This document shows, piece after piece, positions 44,758-58,542 of a stretch of DNA of 64,000 nt. Origin of the DNA: Vishniacozyma victoriae (taxonomy: Eukaryota; Basidiomycota; Tremellomycetes; Tremellales; Bulleribasidiaceae); contig JADPYG010000006.1 of assembly GCA_017654735.1 (NCBI GenBank), positions 1 to 64,000 on the forward strand, given 5' to 3'. The notes under the pieces are model-generated. The model saw nothing but the letters and a program-made list of their open reading frames with translations, was not told the origin of the DNA and ran no database searches. Numbering within the stretch: position 1 is the first letter of the stretch; each line of letters opens with the position of its first letter. The translations under genes and the position numbers were made by a program.

Positions 44758-46161
44758 ATGGACTCCCCCATGGACATCAAGCCAAATATATCAGGGCCCG
44801 CCACTCCTACTCTTTGTCCCTTGCCTCGAATTCATGGCGACATCAAGCCTGCCCTTCCCGATCTCGCTGGAAACGCAACATTGAGAGATTTCCGAAAAGA
44901 GCGAGAGGTCCTGAAGAAGCAGTACGACTTGGAAAAGAGAAACCTTGATCTTGAAGAGGAGAACCGACTCTTGCGATCACGACCGGCTGTAAAGATCGAG
45001 CCTGGAGCTGGGGAGCTTAAGCCAGATTTCACAAGGTTGGATGGGGGCGGTGGATTGACGCCGGTTGATTTGGGTCTCGTAGAGGACAGCGAAGATGAAA
45101 ATGATGTCGTGTTCGTTCGGGAGGTCAAGGGTGGAAGGATCAAGCCCAGCATTTCAGGTAAGTCATCATCTTGATTTGGAGGCCTTCACTGATATTTTGT
45201 AGGTCGAATTCCCTCCGACGCACCAGTTAAGGCAGAAACTTCAACATCTGAATCTTCGATCACCTTGAACCTTGAAGAGGATACCCCGAGCGCCCCTGTC
45301 AACCCAGATCGACGGAGTCAATCGAAGCAACCCCCACTGTCTCATTCCGAGCAACCCGAACGGGCCTCTCCCAGTCTTCCACCCCGCCGGAAGCCAAGTA
45401 TCGTCCGTGGAAAGAGCCACAGAAGAGGATTTTCAGCGGCTTCTCATGGTTCGCCAGGTACTGAATCTTCCGATAGCTCCGACGATACCTACACCGGACG
45501 TTCTCCGACACCTATCTGGGGAGCAACTCGGAAGGAAGGAAAGAAGGCGCGTCGACGTCGCAGAGTCGATATCACGACCAGTCAAAACGGCCACAGACAT
45601 TCAAGGACCGGGAACGGTTCACAATCGAGAGATTCTCGTTTCGCTGGAACCTTGGACACTGCGAAAACGAGTAGTGGGAGCGAGGATGGGAAGGCGGAAG
45701 CCGACGACTCGAACAGTGGCGAAGACGAGTACACTGGTCCATATAGAGGGCCGCACCTCCATGTCATTTCAGTAGAATGGATCAACGATCGTCTTGATCG
45801 CTCGTTCCAGAAATACCGGATGTCTCTCGATTACCTCGGACAATGGGCTGCCGGGTGGCCTAGGACAAAAGTTGCAAGGCATCACCGACTTGACCCCGCT
45901 GGGATTTGGCTCTTGATGGTGGGGGTCCACAAATGGTGGAGTGATCTTCTCGAGGAACTCAATTCCCCAGATGTCGAGTGGCCAGAAGGACTGGATGAAG
46001 TAGGGCAAGATGATATAAGGATGAAAGTCGAGGAGATTACGTTGGCGAAGGAGAGTGCGATGGTCGCGGCGAAAAGAATCATGTTGAAAGACGGCGAAGC
46101 GATTCCGATGGACTCGGTGTTGCATCTCCGTCATGGAACGCGAAATACGATCGAGAGGTGA
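44758..46161 (+). CDS. Tandem trio gene 3: coiled coil, acidic hydrophobic motif, shared C-terminal domain
   Basis: Starts MDSPMDIKPNISG, parallel to gene 2. A coiled coil follows (RKEREVLKKQYDLEKRNLDL), then AVKIEPGAGELKP with a perfect sumoylation consensus, and EDENDVVFVREVKGG, the acidic-flanked hydrophobic core found at the same place in gene 2. A 45-nt intron (45158-45202) leads to PVKAETSTSE, another sumoylation-type site. A long Ser/Arg/Asp-rich region precedes the shared domain: PHLHVISVEWINDRLDRSFQ, YLGQWAAGWPR, HHRLDPAGIWLLMVGVHKW and WSDLLEELNSPDVEWPEGL. TGA at 46159-46161. No family known to me contains this domain. Nuclear, SUMO-linked function is inference. Confidence 0.7.
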
Positions 46162-46343
46162 CCTGGACTCATGGCGAAGGTAAATCATATTAGTTTGTAT
46201 CATAATCAGTAGGCGAGGATGTAACCCCATGACTATAATAACGTTGCATGTCCCCGCCTTTCCTAAGGCGTTTATCCTATATATACAATATATCATAAGT
46301 GTCGTTAATCCTTTTCTTCCAAACTGTCCCTCTAGGTGGGCAT

Positions 46344-48694
<2,351 letters not shown>

Positions 48695-49234
48695 CCTGCC
48701 GCCGTCCTTGTATAGCTTACGTCCACCAGGTCCAGTATCGTTGATAAGCGATTATGTCGGAATATGATGATATTGAACAACCAGATTATTGACAAGTAGT
48801 AGTCGGGATCTAGCTCCACTAGCGAGAAATCCTGCTCCAAATTCTCGTCACCAGCTAATTGTATGTACAAAGGCGCCCAATTGAAGTGGGGCAAACGTGC
48901 CAATTCGGGAATTCGATGCGACCAAAATTCGAATGGCGTGCTTTCCGTACTTCCGGCAAGTTCAGATTGGTATGTGGTATGCTTTCTATGCCTTCTGCGA
49001 GCTTTAGAGAGCGAGCGTGGCTGTTGTGAGCATTGTGGGCTTGATAGATGACTTTTGGGTCCTCATCAACTATGCCGAGGAATATGACAGGCATCAGAGG
49101 ACCCGCACGGTCAGATAGCGTAATCCATAAAGGGGGAGGCGCGGACAAGTATCTGTGCCAATCTCTACATGGATGAATGTGAACCGATTCGCGATGGTAC
49201 AGTCTATGATACATCTTCAGCCTCGCCAGCGAGG
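48695..49234. other. Upstream region of the ZAP1-like gene
   Basis: 540 bp. Minus-strand open frames at 48691-48903 (starting MARLPHFNWAPLYIQLAGD) and 48855-49238 are continuous and not obviously random, but they overlap the ZAP1-like start or lack support. They may be leader or upstream-ORF sequence. I make no gene call. Confidence 0.35.
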
Positions 49235-49627
49235 TCACCTGGCATTCCCCCCTCCGTTCCTATCTCTACTTCCCAATGCCCTTACTACGCCACTGTCAGC
49301 TTTGAATTTAGTCGCAGCGGAGCCACTTACAAAGGCGCCAAGTTCCCACCAGCATCAGCCTGAACAGCATAAGTATCACTCTGCGGATCCTTCGACAAAT
49401 CCTTAGCCTGCCTCTCTTCAAAAGCTCGCTTCTGGAAATACTCTTCCTCGTCTCGTTTGTAAAAGTGTTGGATATTGCCGTTCCTGCCCGTTAGTCCTAT
49501 GTCACGAGAGGAGAGAGTGAACCCACGCATCGCTTCTGACTGCGATCTCGACGGGGACGTCTCCTGGCTGGAGGGCAGTCACTGAGAGGAGGGAAGCGAG
49601 GGTGGATAGGATGATAGCAGATCGCAT
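49235..49627 (-). CDS. Small secreted protein with dibasic processing sites
   Basis: Three exons on the minus strand. ATG at 49627 starts a clear signal peptide, MRSAIILSTLASLLSVTAL. After a GTGGGT intron the frame reads NGNIQHFYKRDEEEYFQKRA, then EERQAKDLSKDPQSDTYAVQ and GGNLAP. With one more intron the last exon gives a stop at 49235-49237 and a total of about 105 residues. Two KR sites, in HFYKRDEEE and YFQKRAFEE, are Kex2-type cleavage points, and KEX2 is in this window. It could be a secreted peptide precursor or simply an ER/extracellular protein with a propeptide. The 3' part is the weak point: other exons further left could be used instead. Confidence 0.5.
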
Positions 49628-50614
49628 GGTGTTGGCGGTGTAGTGTCGGTATGGGAATTGGATGGTGTGATGTCGATTAAGATGTTGACGTGATTGCGAT
49701 AAATTCAAGAGCACTTGATGAAGAGGAGGGAAATGCTCATAGCATTGAGCGATATATATGCGCTCGCGTGTTAGCATCAGTGTAATCAGTAGTCAAGCAG
49801 GTCGTAAAGCGACCAGTCAGCCAGAACACGCCCGGCAACGCCTGGAGACGTATCAGCGGTTCCCTGTCAATGTCACCTAGCAACGGTGTTAGCGATACAA
49901 CTCAGCGACGCTCTCGAAAGCTAATATGATAGATGATAGCGATACTGATGCAAGACAGCGTACTGAACTTCATCACAAACCACTTCATGCGCCTCGCAGA
50001 TCCGTCGATCCCGGCTCGGTAACGGGTTGAGGGATTTTCGATTTATTTACGGAATGATCTTTCGCTTCGCGTTGTATACTACCCCACCACGATGGTATCT
50101 GTTCGACGAATCAAAGAACCACCTGCTTAAGCATTGGGACCGGGTACGGGCTCGTGCTCATTCCAGCTCGTCATCAGGCGGGCGTCATCACGGATATTTA
50201 TGCGGGTGCCGGTTTAAATGGCCGCGAGATGACCCATGACCGACATTCTAGGCCAAGCCAAAATTAAAACGCGCAAGGAGTTGTGTGTATGTTTTTGGTG
50301 CGGGGGTTTATTCAGGTCCATACATAACCCCTTTTTCAAATTGAAAGGGCGTTGACAGGGTAAACGTTAATTAGTGATCTCGAAAATCAGGGCAAACGAC
50401 CCTTAGGCCCTGAAGCCGGTTCAGCTTACACGCTTGTTTCGCAGTTGTCTCTCTTTACGCAGCGGGCCGGGGGTTGGCAGGGTAGGATGGATTGCTCGTG
50501 GCTTGATACTCTTGATCGCCCAGAATCGTTATTGGTGCAGCTTCAAGCTTGTAATACAGGTTCAGAATAATCATAATAATATCATCCGCTGACCGGCCAC
50601 CGAGTCTCTGGATT
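49628..50614. other. Divergent intergenic region
   Basis: About 1 kb upstream of the small secreted protein and of the GT32 gene. Open frames here (for example near 50027) have no protein features. Nothing else is seen. Confidence 0.5.
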
Positions 50615-53113
50615 ATGACCGGAGTACAACAATCCACTCCTTTCATACACACACCCCAAGAAAGTAAGAGTAGAGGCACAAAGGAACGCACAGACCTAGC
50701 ACCGCTCAATAAGAAAACAACGCCTTCGGTCACGCTCGGCCCTTCCGCTGGTCTCCCCGAACAAACCGAAACCGAAATCACCTCAAGTAGTTCAAAGTAT
50801 AGAAATAGAGTAAAGACATCTTCAATAGAAATAAAGCGTCATCTCAACGAACCACGACGAAGGAGTAGTGCTTCTTTTCCATCGCACATCGACACACCGG
50901 CCTCACCTATCCTTTCATCACCCAAAACACGTCCACAAAGATCGAGCACCTTATCCACGACTTCCCAACCCGCCTCTTCATCATCGCGCCCTCATCTTCG
51001 ATCAAGGGCATCTACAAACGTCAGGCTTTTGCCTCCAGACTCGCCGACCCTTTCTGATACTTCGTCCTCACCCGAATCAGCGACTTCAAAGGGAAGGCCA
51101 AGAGCCATGTCTTCGTCACCTAGGACAGCGCGTCAAACGCATCCATACCGCAAAGCCATCATCATCTTTTCCATCCTCGTCAGTCTGTTCCTACTTGGAA
51201 CAGTGATCGTATTATCGAGCGTATCGTACTATCTCGCCTTTCCCGATGGAGCGTTCTTGACAGAGCACGAAGTGCCATGGACTGGGGAGGATTTGATAAA
51301 GGCCTTGTCGGATCCTCCATCTGTGAACGGGACGATCGAGAGGCGACAAGAATGGGAGGAGTTGAAGGCAGAGGACGCAATCATGGGATCAGAGACGATA
51401 CCGCAAATCTGGGACGAAGTCGATGCGAGCGAGGTCAAAGCGGCAGACGTCTCAGCCACCGAGGACTTGGAGGACGACAGCGAGTCCATCAACTTATCCT
51501 CTGACATCGGTAGTGAGGAGGCCTGGGGTATCGACGGTATGGGAACAGGTTCGTACTGGATGAAGGATCAATGGGATGGAAAAGTGCACGACACCAATGA
51601 CTGGTCGAGGTTATACAATGTTACAACGAGGTATGTGCCTTCCTTATCTACGGTATCCAAGCTGACATCATAGACCTGGAGAGAAGATCCCTCGAATCAT
51701 TCACCAGACCTGGAAGAATGATCAGCTACCAGAGAAATGGCGCAAAGCATGGAAAGAATGCCGAGAAGGAATGCCCGATTAGTGAGTGAAGCCTCAACCC
51801 CGCTCTGTATTGGTATTGATGATCAGCGAATATATGCTCTGGACGGATGAATCTGCTCATGCCTTCATGGAGGAACACTACCCCTCTTTCCTCCAGATGT
51901 ACGATTCCTACAAATACAACATTCAACGAGCGGATTCTATCCGATACTTCCTCCTTGACCACTTCGGAGGTATCTACATGGATCTCGATATTGGATGCAG
52001 GCGTCGGATGGATTCTTTGATCCAGGGCGATTGGGAGGTCATTCTCCCTCTGACCAAGCCTGTGAGTCAATTTCGCTGGCCGGAACGATAGAGCTAATGA
52101 GCAGGTCGGTGTTTCGAACGATCTGATCTTTTCATCCAAGGGATCCGCATTCATGGCAGACACCATACACGGACTTGCTGCATTCAACCACGAGTGGTTC
52201 AGCAACTACCCTACTGTCATGTTCTCGACTGGGTAAGTCTCCCGCTCTATACAGGCAACTTGTACTGATCGACAGTCCCATGTTCCTATCGGCTCAATAC
52301 GCAATCTACACCTCCGCACACCCTCTCTCCGATATTCACCAGCGCCACGAAGTACGAGTTCTACCCAAGTCACTGTACGGCAAAAACGCCGACCCTATCC
52401 TCGTACCCCACTCCTTCTTCTCGCATTTCTATGGTTCATCGTGGCACGCCGACGATGCTGGATTCATTGGTTTCCTAGGGAAATCAGGAATCACCGTCAT
52501 GTGGATCGCCGGAATCATTGTCGCTCTCCTAGTCGGCAGAATGATCTGGCAACGTGTCACGAACCGGAAATCATCCCCTGGACCCGGTTACCAACTCCTC
52601 GGTTCCGTGCTTCCTACATCGTCACCACCTCACTCGCCTGACCAACCATTCCAGATCGACCACAGTCAACTCTCTGGAGGTGATATCTCGAATGCATTCA
52701 AGCGAGCTGGGAACCTCATTCTCACTGCTCCTGCTACCCTGCTCAACTCGAGAGGCCGAAGACGACAAGGGCTACTTTACTTCGTTCCGGCAATGTTCCA
52801 ACCTACCCCATCGGCAAATCGACGTCGGACAGCAAGCGAAGCTTCACAATTACCACTCACTGTCCGCCGACGTCGGGATAGCGCAAGTGGAAGCGAGGGA
52901 GAACCACATCTTCCTCCACCACCATATCAGCGAGATAGTCAGGATTGGATCTTGCAAACGAACGGGAATACACAGGCAAATAGTAGGATACCCAAGAATC
53001 CCGCGGATCTCGATATGGCTAGTGTGACGGATGACGCAGGATCATACAGTGGAGATTCTGCTATACTGCATGATGAGCCAGAGAGCGAGTGGGCATGGAA
53101 GGAGGACCGATGA
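50615..53113 (+). CDS. GT32 mannosyltransferase, inositol-phosphoceramide type (Sur1/Csg1-like)
   Basis: Type II membrane glycosyltransferase for mannosylating inositol phosphoceramide in the Golgi, with an additional C-terminal membrane span. The N-terminal ~170 residues are disordered and Ser/Pro-rich, followed by the anchor KAIIIFSILVSLFLLGTVIV. The catalytic region starts at KIPRIIHQTWKNDQLPEKWR and includes YEYMLWTDESAHAFMEEHYP, YNIQRADSIRYFLLDHFGGI and the metal-binding DXD in YMDLDIGCRRRMD. Then come GVSNDLIFSSKGSAFMADTI, FNHEWFSNYPTVMFSTGPMF and a second hydrophobic stretch near GITVMWIAGIIVALLVG. The long C-terminal tail is disordered. This matches the Sur1/Csh1/Csg1 sphingolipid branch of GT32 better than the Och1 branch. 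Four introns; stop TGA at 53111-53113. Confidence 0.88.
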
Positions 53114-53414
53114 TTCGGTACAAGAAAAATAGGAGACGACATGTGACGAGTGATGACTAGATATCTGGGTTTTAAGTAATGTCAAGGGGTTTCTATGGAT
53201 GAAGGGATAGTACATAGGATTAAGGGTTAATACATAGGATAGACATAGGGATTTTTGGAATAACCCATTTGTATTTTTAGAAAGTAGTCTATATCGCGCA
53301 TGAATGCAGCTATGACAACGGTTTTGAGATATCTGATGATATGGGAAATGACAAGAATGAGAATTAGACAAATATTTCAAAAATCCGACACAACTTTCCT
53401 ACCATCACCACACT
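53114..53414. other. Intergenic region before ELP4
   Basis: 301 bp, AT-rich, no gene seen. Confidence 0.5.
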
Positions 53415-54997
53415 ATGCCATCCTTCACCCGACGTATACCATCGACCGCACCACCGCCCCTTCCGACTCTGATCAAGACTGGTGTGCCATCTCTCGATGA
53501 CCTCCTCCACCTCCCACCGTCATCTACCAGTCTGATATTCTCTCCCGACCTCCACTCAACATGGCCCCGACTGATCGCACGTTACTTCACAGCCCAAGCT
53601 TTCCTCTCTTCCGAGAATGTCATCATTATAGGAGAGAGTCAAGGAAGTAGGGATCTAGTGAAAGGATGTATGTGGGTTGACGAACGGAGTCAGGCTGGAA
53701 GTAAAGGGGATGAGAGCGGTAGTGAGGGTGAGATTGATGGAGGTGGGGATAATAGAAGTAAGATTGCTTGGAGGTATGGTGGGATGGAGAAGTTTAGGAC
53801 TTCTATCGGTATGTTCCCCTGTCTCTCATCAGGTCAAGCCGAAAAGGGCGCTGATAAAGATAGGAGAGACTGGTCAATTGAACTTATCGACTACTCTGCC
53901 GAAGTCTATCATTGATCAAGCGGAAAAAGTGAAAGGGTTACAATATATCGATGTCGACTCTCAGGATTCGGCACCTAGCTCATCCGGATCTTCGAGGGCC
54001 TGGACCAAGCTTGGATCAGCTCTGACATCACTCCAAGATATTCTGAGCAAGCAAGACGGAAAGACGACGACCAGGATTGTTGTCAATGAATTGGGGAGTG
54101 CAGATTGGGAGGAACCTTCTTCACAGGTACGTCTCCTTCGATCTCCTTCTTGCTAAAATTCTGACTGGATAGGAGATCCATCGATTCCTTCATGCTTTGA
54201 GATCCCTAGTGAGGGGCCGAAATGCAGTTGCTATGATCACCTTACCCCCTTCTTTCATGAGGAATCAAGATGAGGATGCCATCAAGCGATTGAGCTGGGC
54301 TGTGGATGCTAGCTTAGAGATCAAGGGCTTTGCCGGTAAGTATCGTCCCTTTCCACACAAGACTGTTGGCTGATGATCAGACGATCCAACTCTACAACCC
54401 ATATTCCACCCTCTCCACGGTCTCATTACACTTCACTCCTTCCCCCACACCCACCTCCTTCCTCCTACTATCAAGCACTCCTCTCTCCTCGGCCTATCAT
54501 CAGGTGGAGGCGGAAGTGAGAATAACCTCGGATTCCGCGCTCGAAGGAAGAGGTGGGGAGTCGAGACTGTCCACTTGGGTATCGATGGGGGAGTGGGAGA
54601 AAGGCGTACGGAACCGACTCCTGAGGTCGGGAGGATACTTACTGCTCCCGCCCCTACCGAGAATTCGGAAGGGGTGGAGAAAGCTTCAGGCGGTGGGCAG
54701 GGAGATAATGCGGATGTGGGAGAGGTGAAGATTGAAGGAGGGGAAGTACAGGTGAAAAAGAAGGAGAAGAGAGCGAGGGTACGATTCGGGGAGGATGAGA
54801 TATTGGAAGCGCCGGCTGTCTCAGTCAATCCTTCATCTGGTGGACATGGACATGGACACAGTCATGAGGGCCATGGGCATGGGCACGGACATGGACATGG
54901 GCATGGGCACGGGCAAGGGCACGGGCAAGCAAGCAAAGCAGCCCCAGCACCTAGGGCGACAGTGAGGCATGATAGGCCAGATCTATACGAATTTTGA
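53415..54997 (+). CDS. ELP4: Elongator subunit 4 (Elp4) with His/Gly C-terminal tail
   Basis: PAXNEB-family subunit of the Elp4-6 hexameric ring of Elongator, which modifies wobble uridines in tRNA. Start MPSFTRRIPSTAPPPLPTLI leads to the RecA-like fold block TGVPSLDDLLHLPPSSTSLI, ENVIIIGESQGSRDLVKGCM and IAWRYGGMEKF. A short intron then joins to GQLNLSTTLPKSIID, LQYIDVDSQDS, FLHALRSLVRGRNAVAMITL and KRLSWAVDASLEIKGFA. The tail contains a run of HG dipeptides (SGGHGHGHSHEGHGHG and more) before ATVRHDRPDLYEF, the conserved Elp4 end. Because the conserved terminus follows the repeat, the His-rich stretch is an internal insertion near the C-terminus. Three introns; TGA at 54995-54997. Confidence 0.9.
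54838..54940 (+). repeat. GGNCAY-type coding repeat in ELP4
   Basis: Tandem GGACAT/GGGCAC hexamers encode alternating Gly-His. The repeat lies wholly in frame between the disordered linker and the conserved C-terminus. Confidence 0.85.
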
Positions 54998-55276
54998 TGT
55001 TATGTACTGCATCAATATTTCCATTGTCTGGGGTCAACCTAAGACTCCAGTGCATGTTGCTTTTCAGCTTCGCGACTCCAGGCTGCAGCTGTATGATTTG
55101 AACCATAGTACCATATACTGGGTACGATATACATGAGCTGTGCCTGGCAAAACGCGTCGCGTTAACCTCGTGATTTCTTGATATCTTGTAATCTATACCG
55201 CTTGCTACTCCTTCACTACTCTACCAAAGAGCCGAGCTCTACCTTTCTGTGTTGATAGTCAGACGAGCAAGGATAC

Positions 55277-58200
55277 ATGGAAGGAATCAACACGATGAGC
55301 GAGACCCAGAAAGCTATATTCGAGCCGAATGGTCTCCTAGACTTTTTCCCAACACCCCCTCAGTCACTCGAGGAAGATATCGAACCGCCCACCGGAGCTG
55401 CTCCAAGAAAAACTGAACAAAGACCATCGCAATACCAATACGATGACGATGAACCACCACCTCCTGATTTTGATGAGGAACCTAGTGATTTTGAAGATGA
55501 AGTGCTTGGGATTATGGAGCGTGAAAAGTCGTCCTCGAGTCGTCCATTTGATGGGATGGATATTGATGATGATGAGGGAAATATGCCTGTGGCTTCTTGT
55601 GGGTACCTAATAAGACCAGGGATTAGGGTAGCTGATCAAAGCATCACGTCCGAAGTCACCTGTTTACCATACTCCACCGCCTGACGATGATGAACCACAA
55701 TTGAAGATGCTCCCTGATTTTGCAGCGTCCATCGAATCAATTGCCCCTCTACGAGTAGAAACCGCTTCGGGGAAGAAAGTGATCTTTAGAAGAAGAGCCA
55801 AGCCTGTACCGAAGGCCATTCCTGTATGTCCTATCATTGTGTATCGCAAAAAGAATTGGCTGATCGTTAGCGAGATGGAAAGGGCGTAGGAACCACTGGT
55901 GGATCGGGATTACTTTCTGTACCTATCCATAAATTGCTGGCCGAGGTGGAAGAATTAAAATCTCAACAGGAAGCTATCAGGTCAGTCAGCCTTTAAATTC
56001 GTGCAGTAGAGCTGACGAGTTAGGTTACAGAATCGGTACGATGCCGAGGCCCGAGCCAAAGAATCACTCGGAAAGGGCAAGACAAAGGGAATGTGGGTAG
56101 ATCAATATCGTCCCAAGAAATTCTCAGATCTACTTGGAGAAGACGTGCGTTATCTCGTCTGTTGACGGATCGAGCTGATGACGTAGAGAGTCCATCGGGA
56201 AGTGATGGGTTGGCTGAAAGAATGGGATAAATGTGTTTTCAAAAGGGCAAATCCAGTCAAGAAGCGGCGCTTCAACGATGACGAGGAGGATCCATATGTA
56301 TGTCTTTCCGGCAGATCATCGCTGACAAAAGACGGACTATCTTGGTAGACCAAAGGAGAGGGTAAGTCCCATCTCCAAGAACAAATGGAGGAATGCTGAC
56401 GTCCAGGTGATTCTCCTATCCGGTCCACCGGGGTTCGGTAAAACCACCTTGGCCCATATCGTAGCCCAGCAAGCAGGATACAAAACACTCGAAATCAACG
56501 CATCGGACGATAGATCCGCAGCGACAGTCACAACCCGTATCAAGAATGCTATAGACGCCGGGTCTGGTCTAGCAAGTGACGGGAAACCGACTTGTGTGGT
56601 CATTGATGAGATTGATGGAGCCAGTGGTGGGGGCGATGCGGTATGTTCCTTCTATACTCTGATCTTGGCTGACGGAGTAGAGCTTCGTTAGGAGTTTGAT
56701 CAAGTTGATACAGGATGTGCCGGCCAAGAAGAAGAGTGAGTACACATCTTTGGGGCGTGAAGCTGATGAATAGCAAATACTCCTGCTAAACCCCTTCGTC
56801 GGCCGATCATCTGTATTTGCAATGACTTGTATGTCACCTCATGAGATTGTCACTGATGCCAGATATGCGACATCCCTTCGTCCGTTGCGGCCATATGCTC
56901 GAATCATCCGGTTCAAGAAACCTCAAGCGCAATTCCTTGTCAAGCGTTTACGGGAGATTTGTGAGAGAGAAGGGCTTGAGGCGGACTTGCGAGTCTTGAC
57001 TCAGCTAGTCGAGATGACTTCTGGTGATGTTCGAAGTTGTCTAAATACTCTCCAAGTAGGTGTTCCACCATACTTCATTGGGATCAGCCTGACATACAGT
57101 TTGTCAAATCGAAATCACCAATAGTGACATCCGACCTACTCAAATCCTCCTCAGTAGGGCTCAAAGACGCCGGCACATCCCTCCAAACAGTCTGGAACAC
57201 CCTCACAATTCCCGTTGCCGCCAAACAGCGTCGTAAAATTCAAGCAATAGACGATGGTCGTTATGTCGATAAACTCGCATTCGCAATTCAGTCATGTGGG
57301 GACTACGATAAAGTCCTCCAAGGTCTTTGGGAACATTACCCAAATCTACTACCCAACGACAAGAGTTTAGGTAATGTCGATAGATTACATGATTGGGTCA
57401 TGTTTTATGATCGATTAGCTGGGCGAGTTGGGGAATCTCAGGAATGGGAATTGATGGGGTTCATGAGTTATGGGATCGTTCCTTGGTATACCCATATGGC
57501 TTCGCCTGCGAATAATACCAAACACGTCGAATGGCCCAAGTCGGACTACGAAGTGAGCCAATCTGATCCGGACGAAAGAGTCAGAGCTGATGATAGGCAT
57601 ATGTGGCTAGGACTGCTAATGAGGAGATTGGGACTTCACTCAAAGGGCTTCTACCGCCCATGTTGCGATCCCTCTTCAATCCGACAACGACCATGACTGA
57701 GTTGGTACCGTACATGATGAGAATCATATCACCTCCTCTTAGACCGGTAAGCTGATGGCCTCTTGTTCGATGAAGCTAACAATACAGGTCAATGCAAACA
57801 TCGTCAAGCCCGCCGAGAAGGCCGTATTGAGCAGATTGGTTGATCTGATGATTCCTCTTGGGCTCAAGTTCTGGGTTGAAAAGTCCGAGTCAGGTCAACC
57901 GATGATGCGTCTGGAGCCGTGAGTCATCTCGTCGAGCTGTCACGACTGCAAGCTGACTTCCAGCCCTATTGATGTTTTCATCACGTACGACGGGAAGAGA
58001 GCAGATGATATCGCTGCATCTCGATTCGCAGTTCGCCAACTCGTCGCTCAAGCTGTATGACCTCATCTCACGCCATTTGATGATAAGCTGATGGCCAGAT
58101 GGATGCAGAGATAGCAAGACGTCGAGGTCAAGCCGATGGGAAAGAGGCTATGGGTACTCGAGAGTCTCTGCAGGGGATGTATGGTGCCGCAAAGTAGGTC

Positions 58201-58542
58201 CCATCTCGGCGACATCTTTCCAGAATGCTGCTAACTTCCAGGCAAGGAAAGAAGGTAGAGACTAAAGAGGTTGTGAGTGAACTTGTCTATGACGCAGGCT
58301 TATCTCTTACACGTAGATACCAACGGATTTCTTCGGTCGAGCCGTATCAAAACCTATCCCAATCACGCCTATCGATGACGAAGATCGTGAGTAAAAGTTG
58401 ACATGTTCCGTGCCGGCTGCTGACCTTATCAGCGTCACCTGTTGTCATTGAGATAAGGAAAAAGTTCAGGGCATTGTACAAGTTCCACGAAGGTTCTTCT
58501 AGTGCCGTCAGAAAGAGCGTCAAGATGAGCACGTTGATGTAG
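55277..58542 (+). CDS. CTF18: Ctf18, alternative clamp-loader subunit
   Basis: Large subunit of the RFC-Ctf18 complex, which loads PCNA for cohesion and the S-phase checkpoint. The N-terminal part is acidic (YDDDEPPPPDFDEEPSDFED). Next comes the RFC-box entry MWVDQYRPKKFSDLLGED and WLKEWDKCVFKR, then Walker A LLSGPPGFGKTTLAHIVAQQ, LEINASDDRSAATVTTRIKN and Walker B CVVIDEIDGASGG, followed by RRPIICICNDLYATSLRPLR, LTQLVEMTSGDVRSCLNTLQ and the C-terminal Ctf18 region (HDWVMFYDRLAGRVGES). The last exon ends SPVVIEIRKKFRALYKFHEG to SVKMSTLM with TAG 58540-58542, the expected short tail that contacts Ctf8/Dcc1. Start 55277 or the in-frame Met at 55295. About ten introns. Confidence 0.93.
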
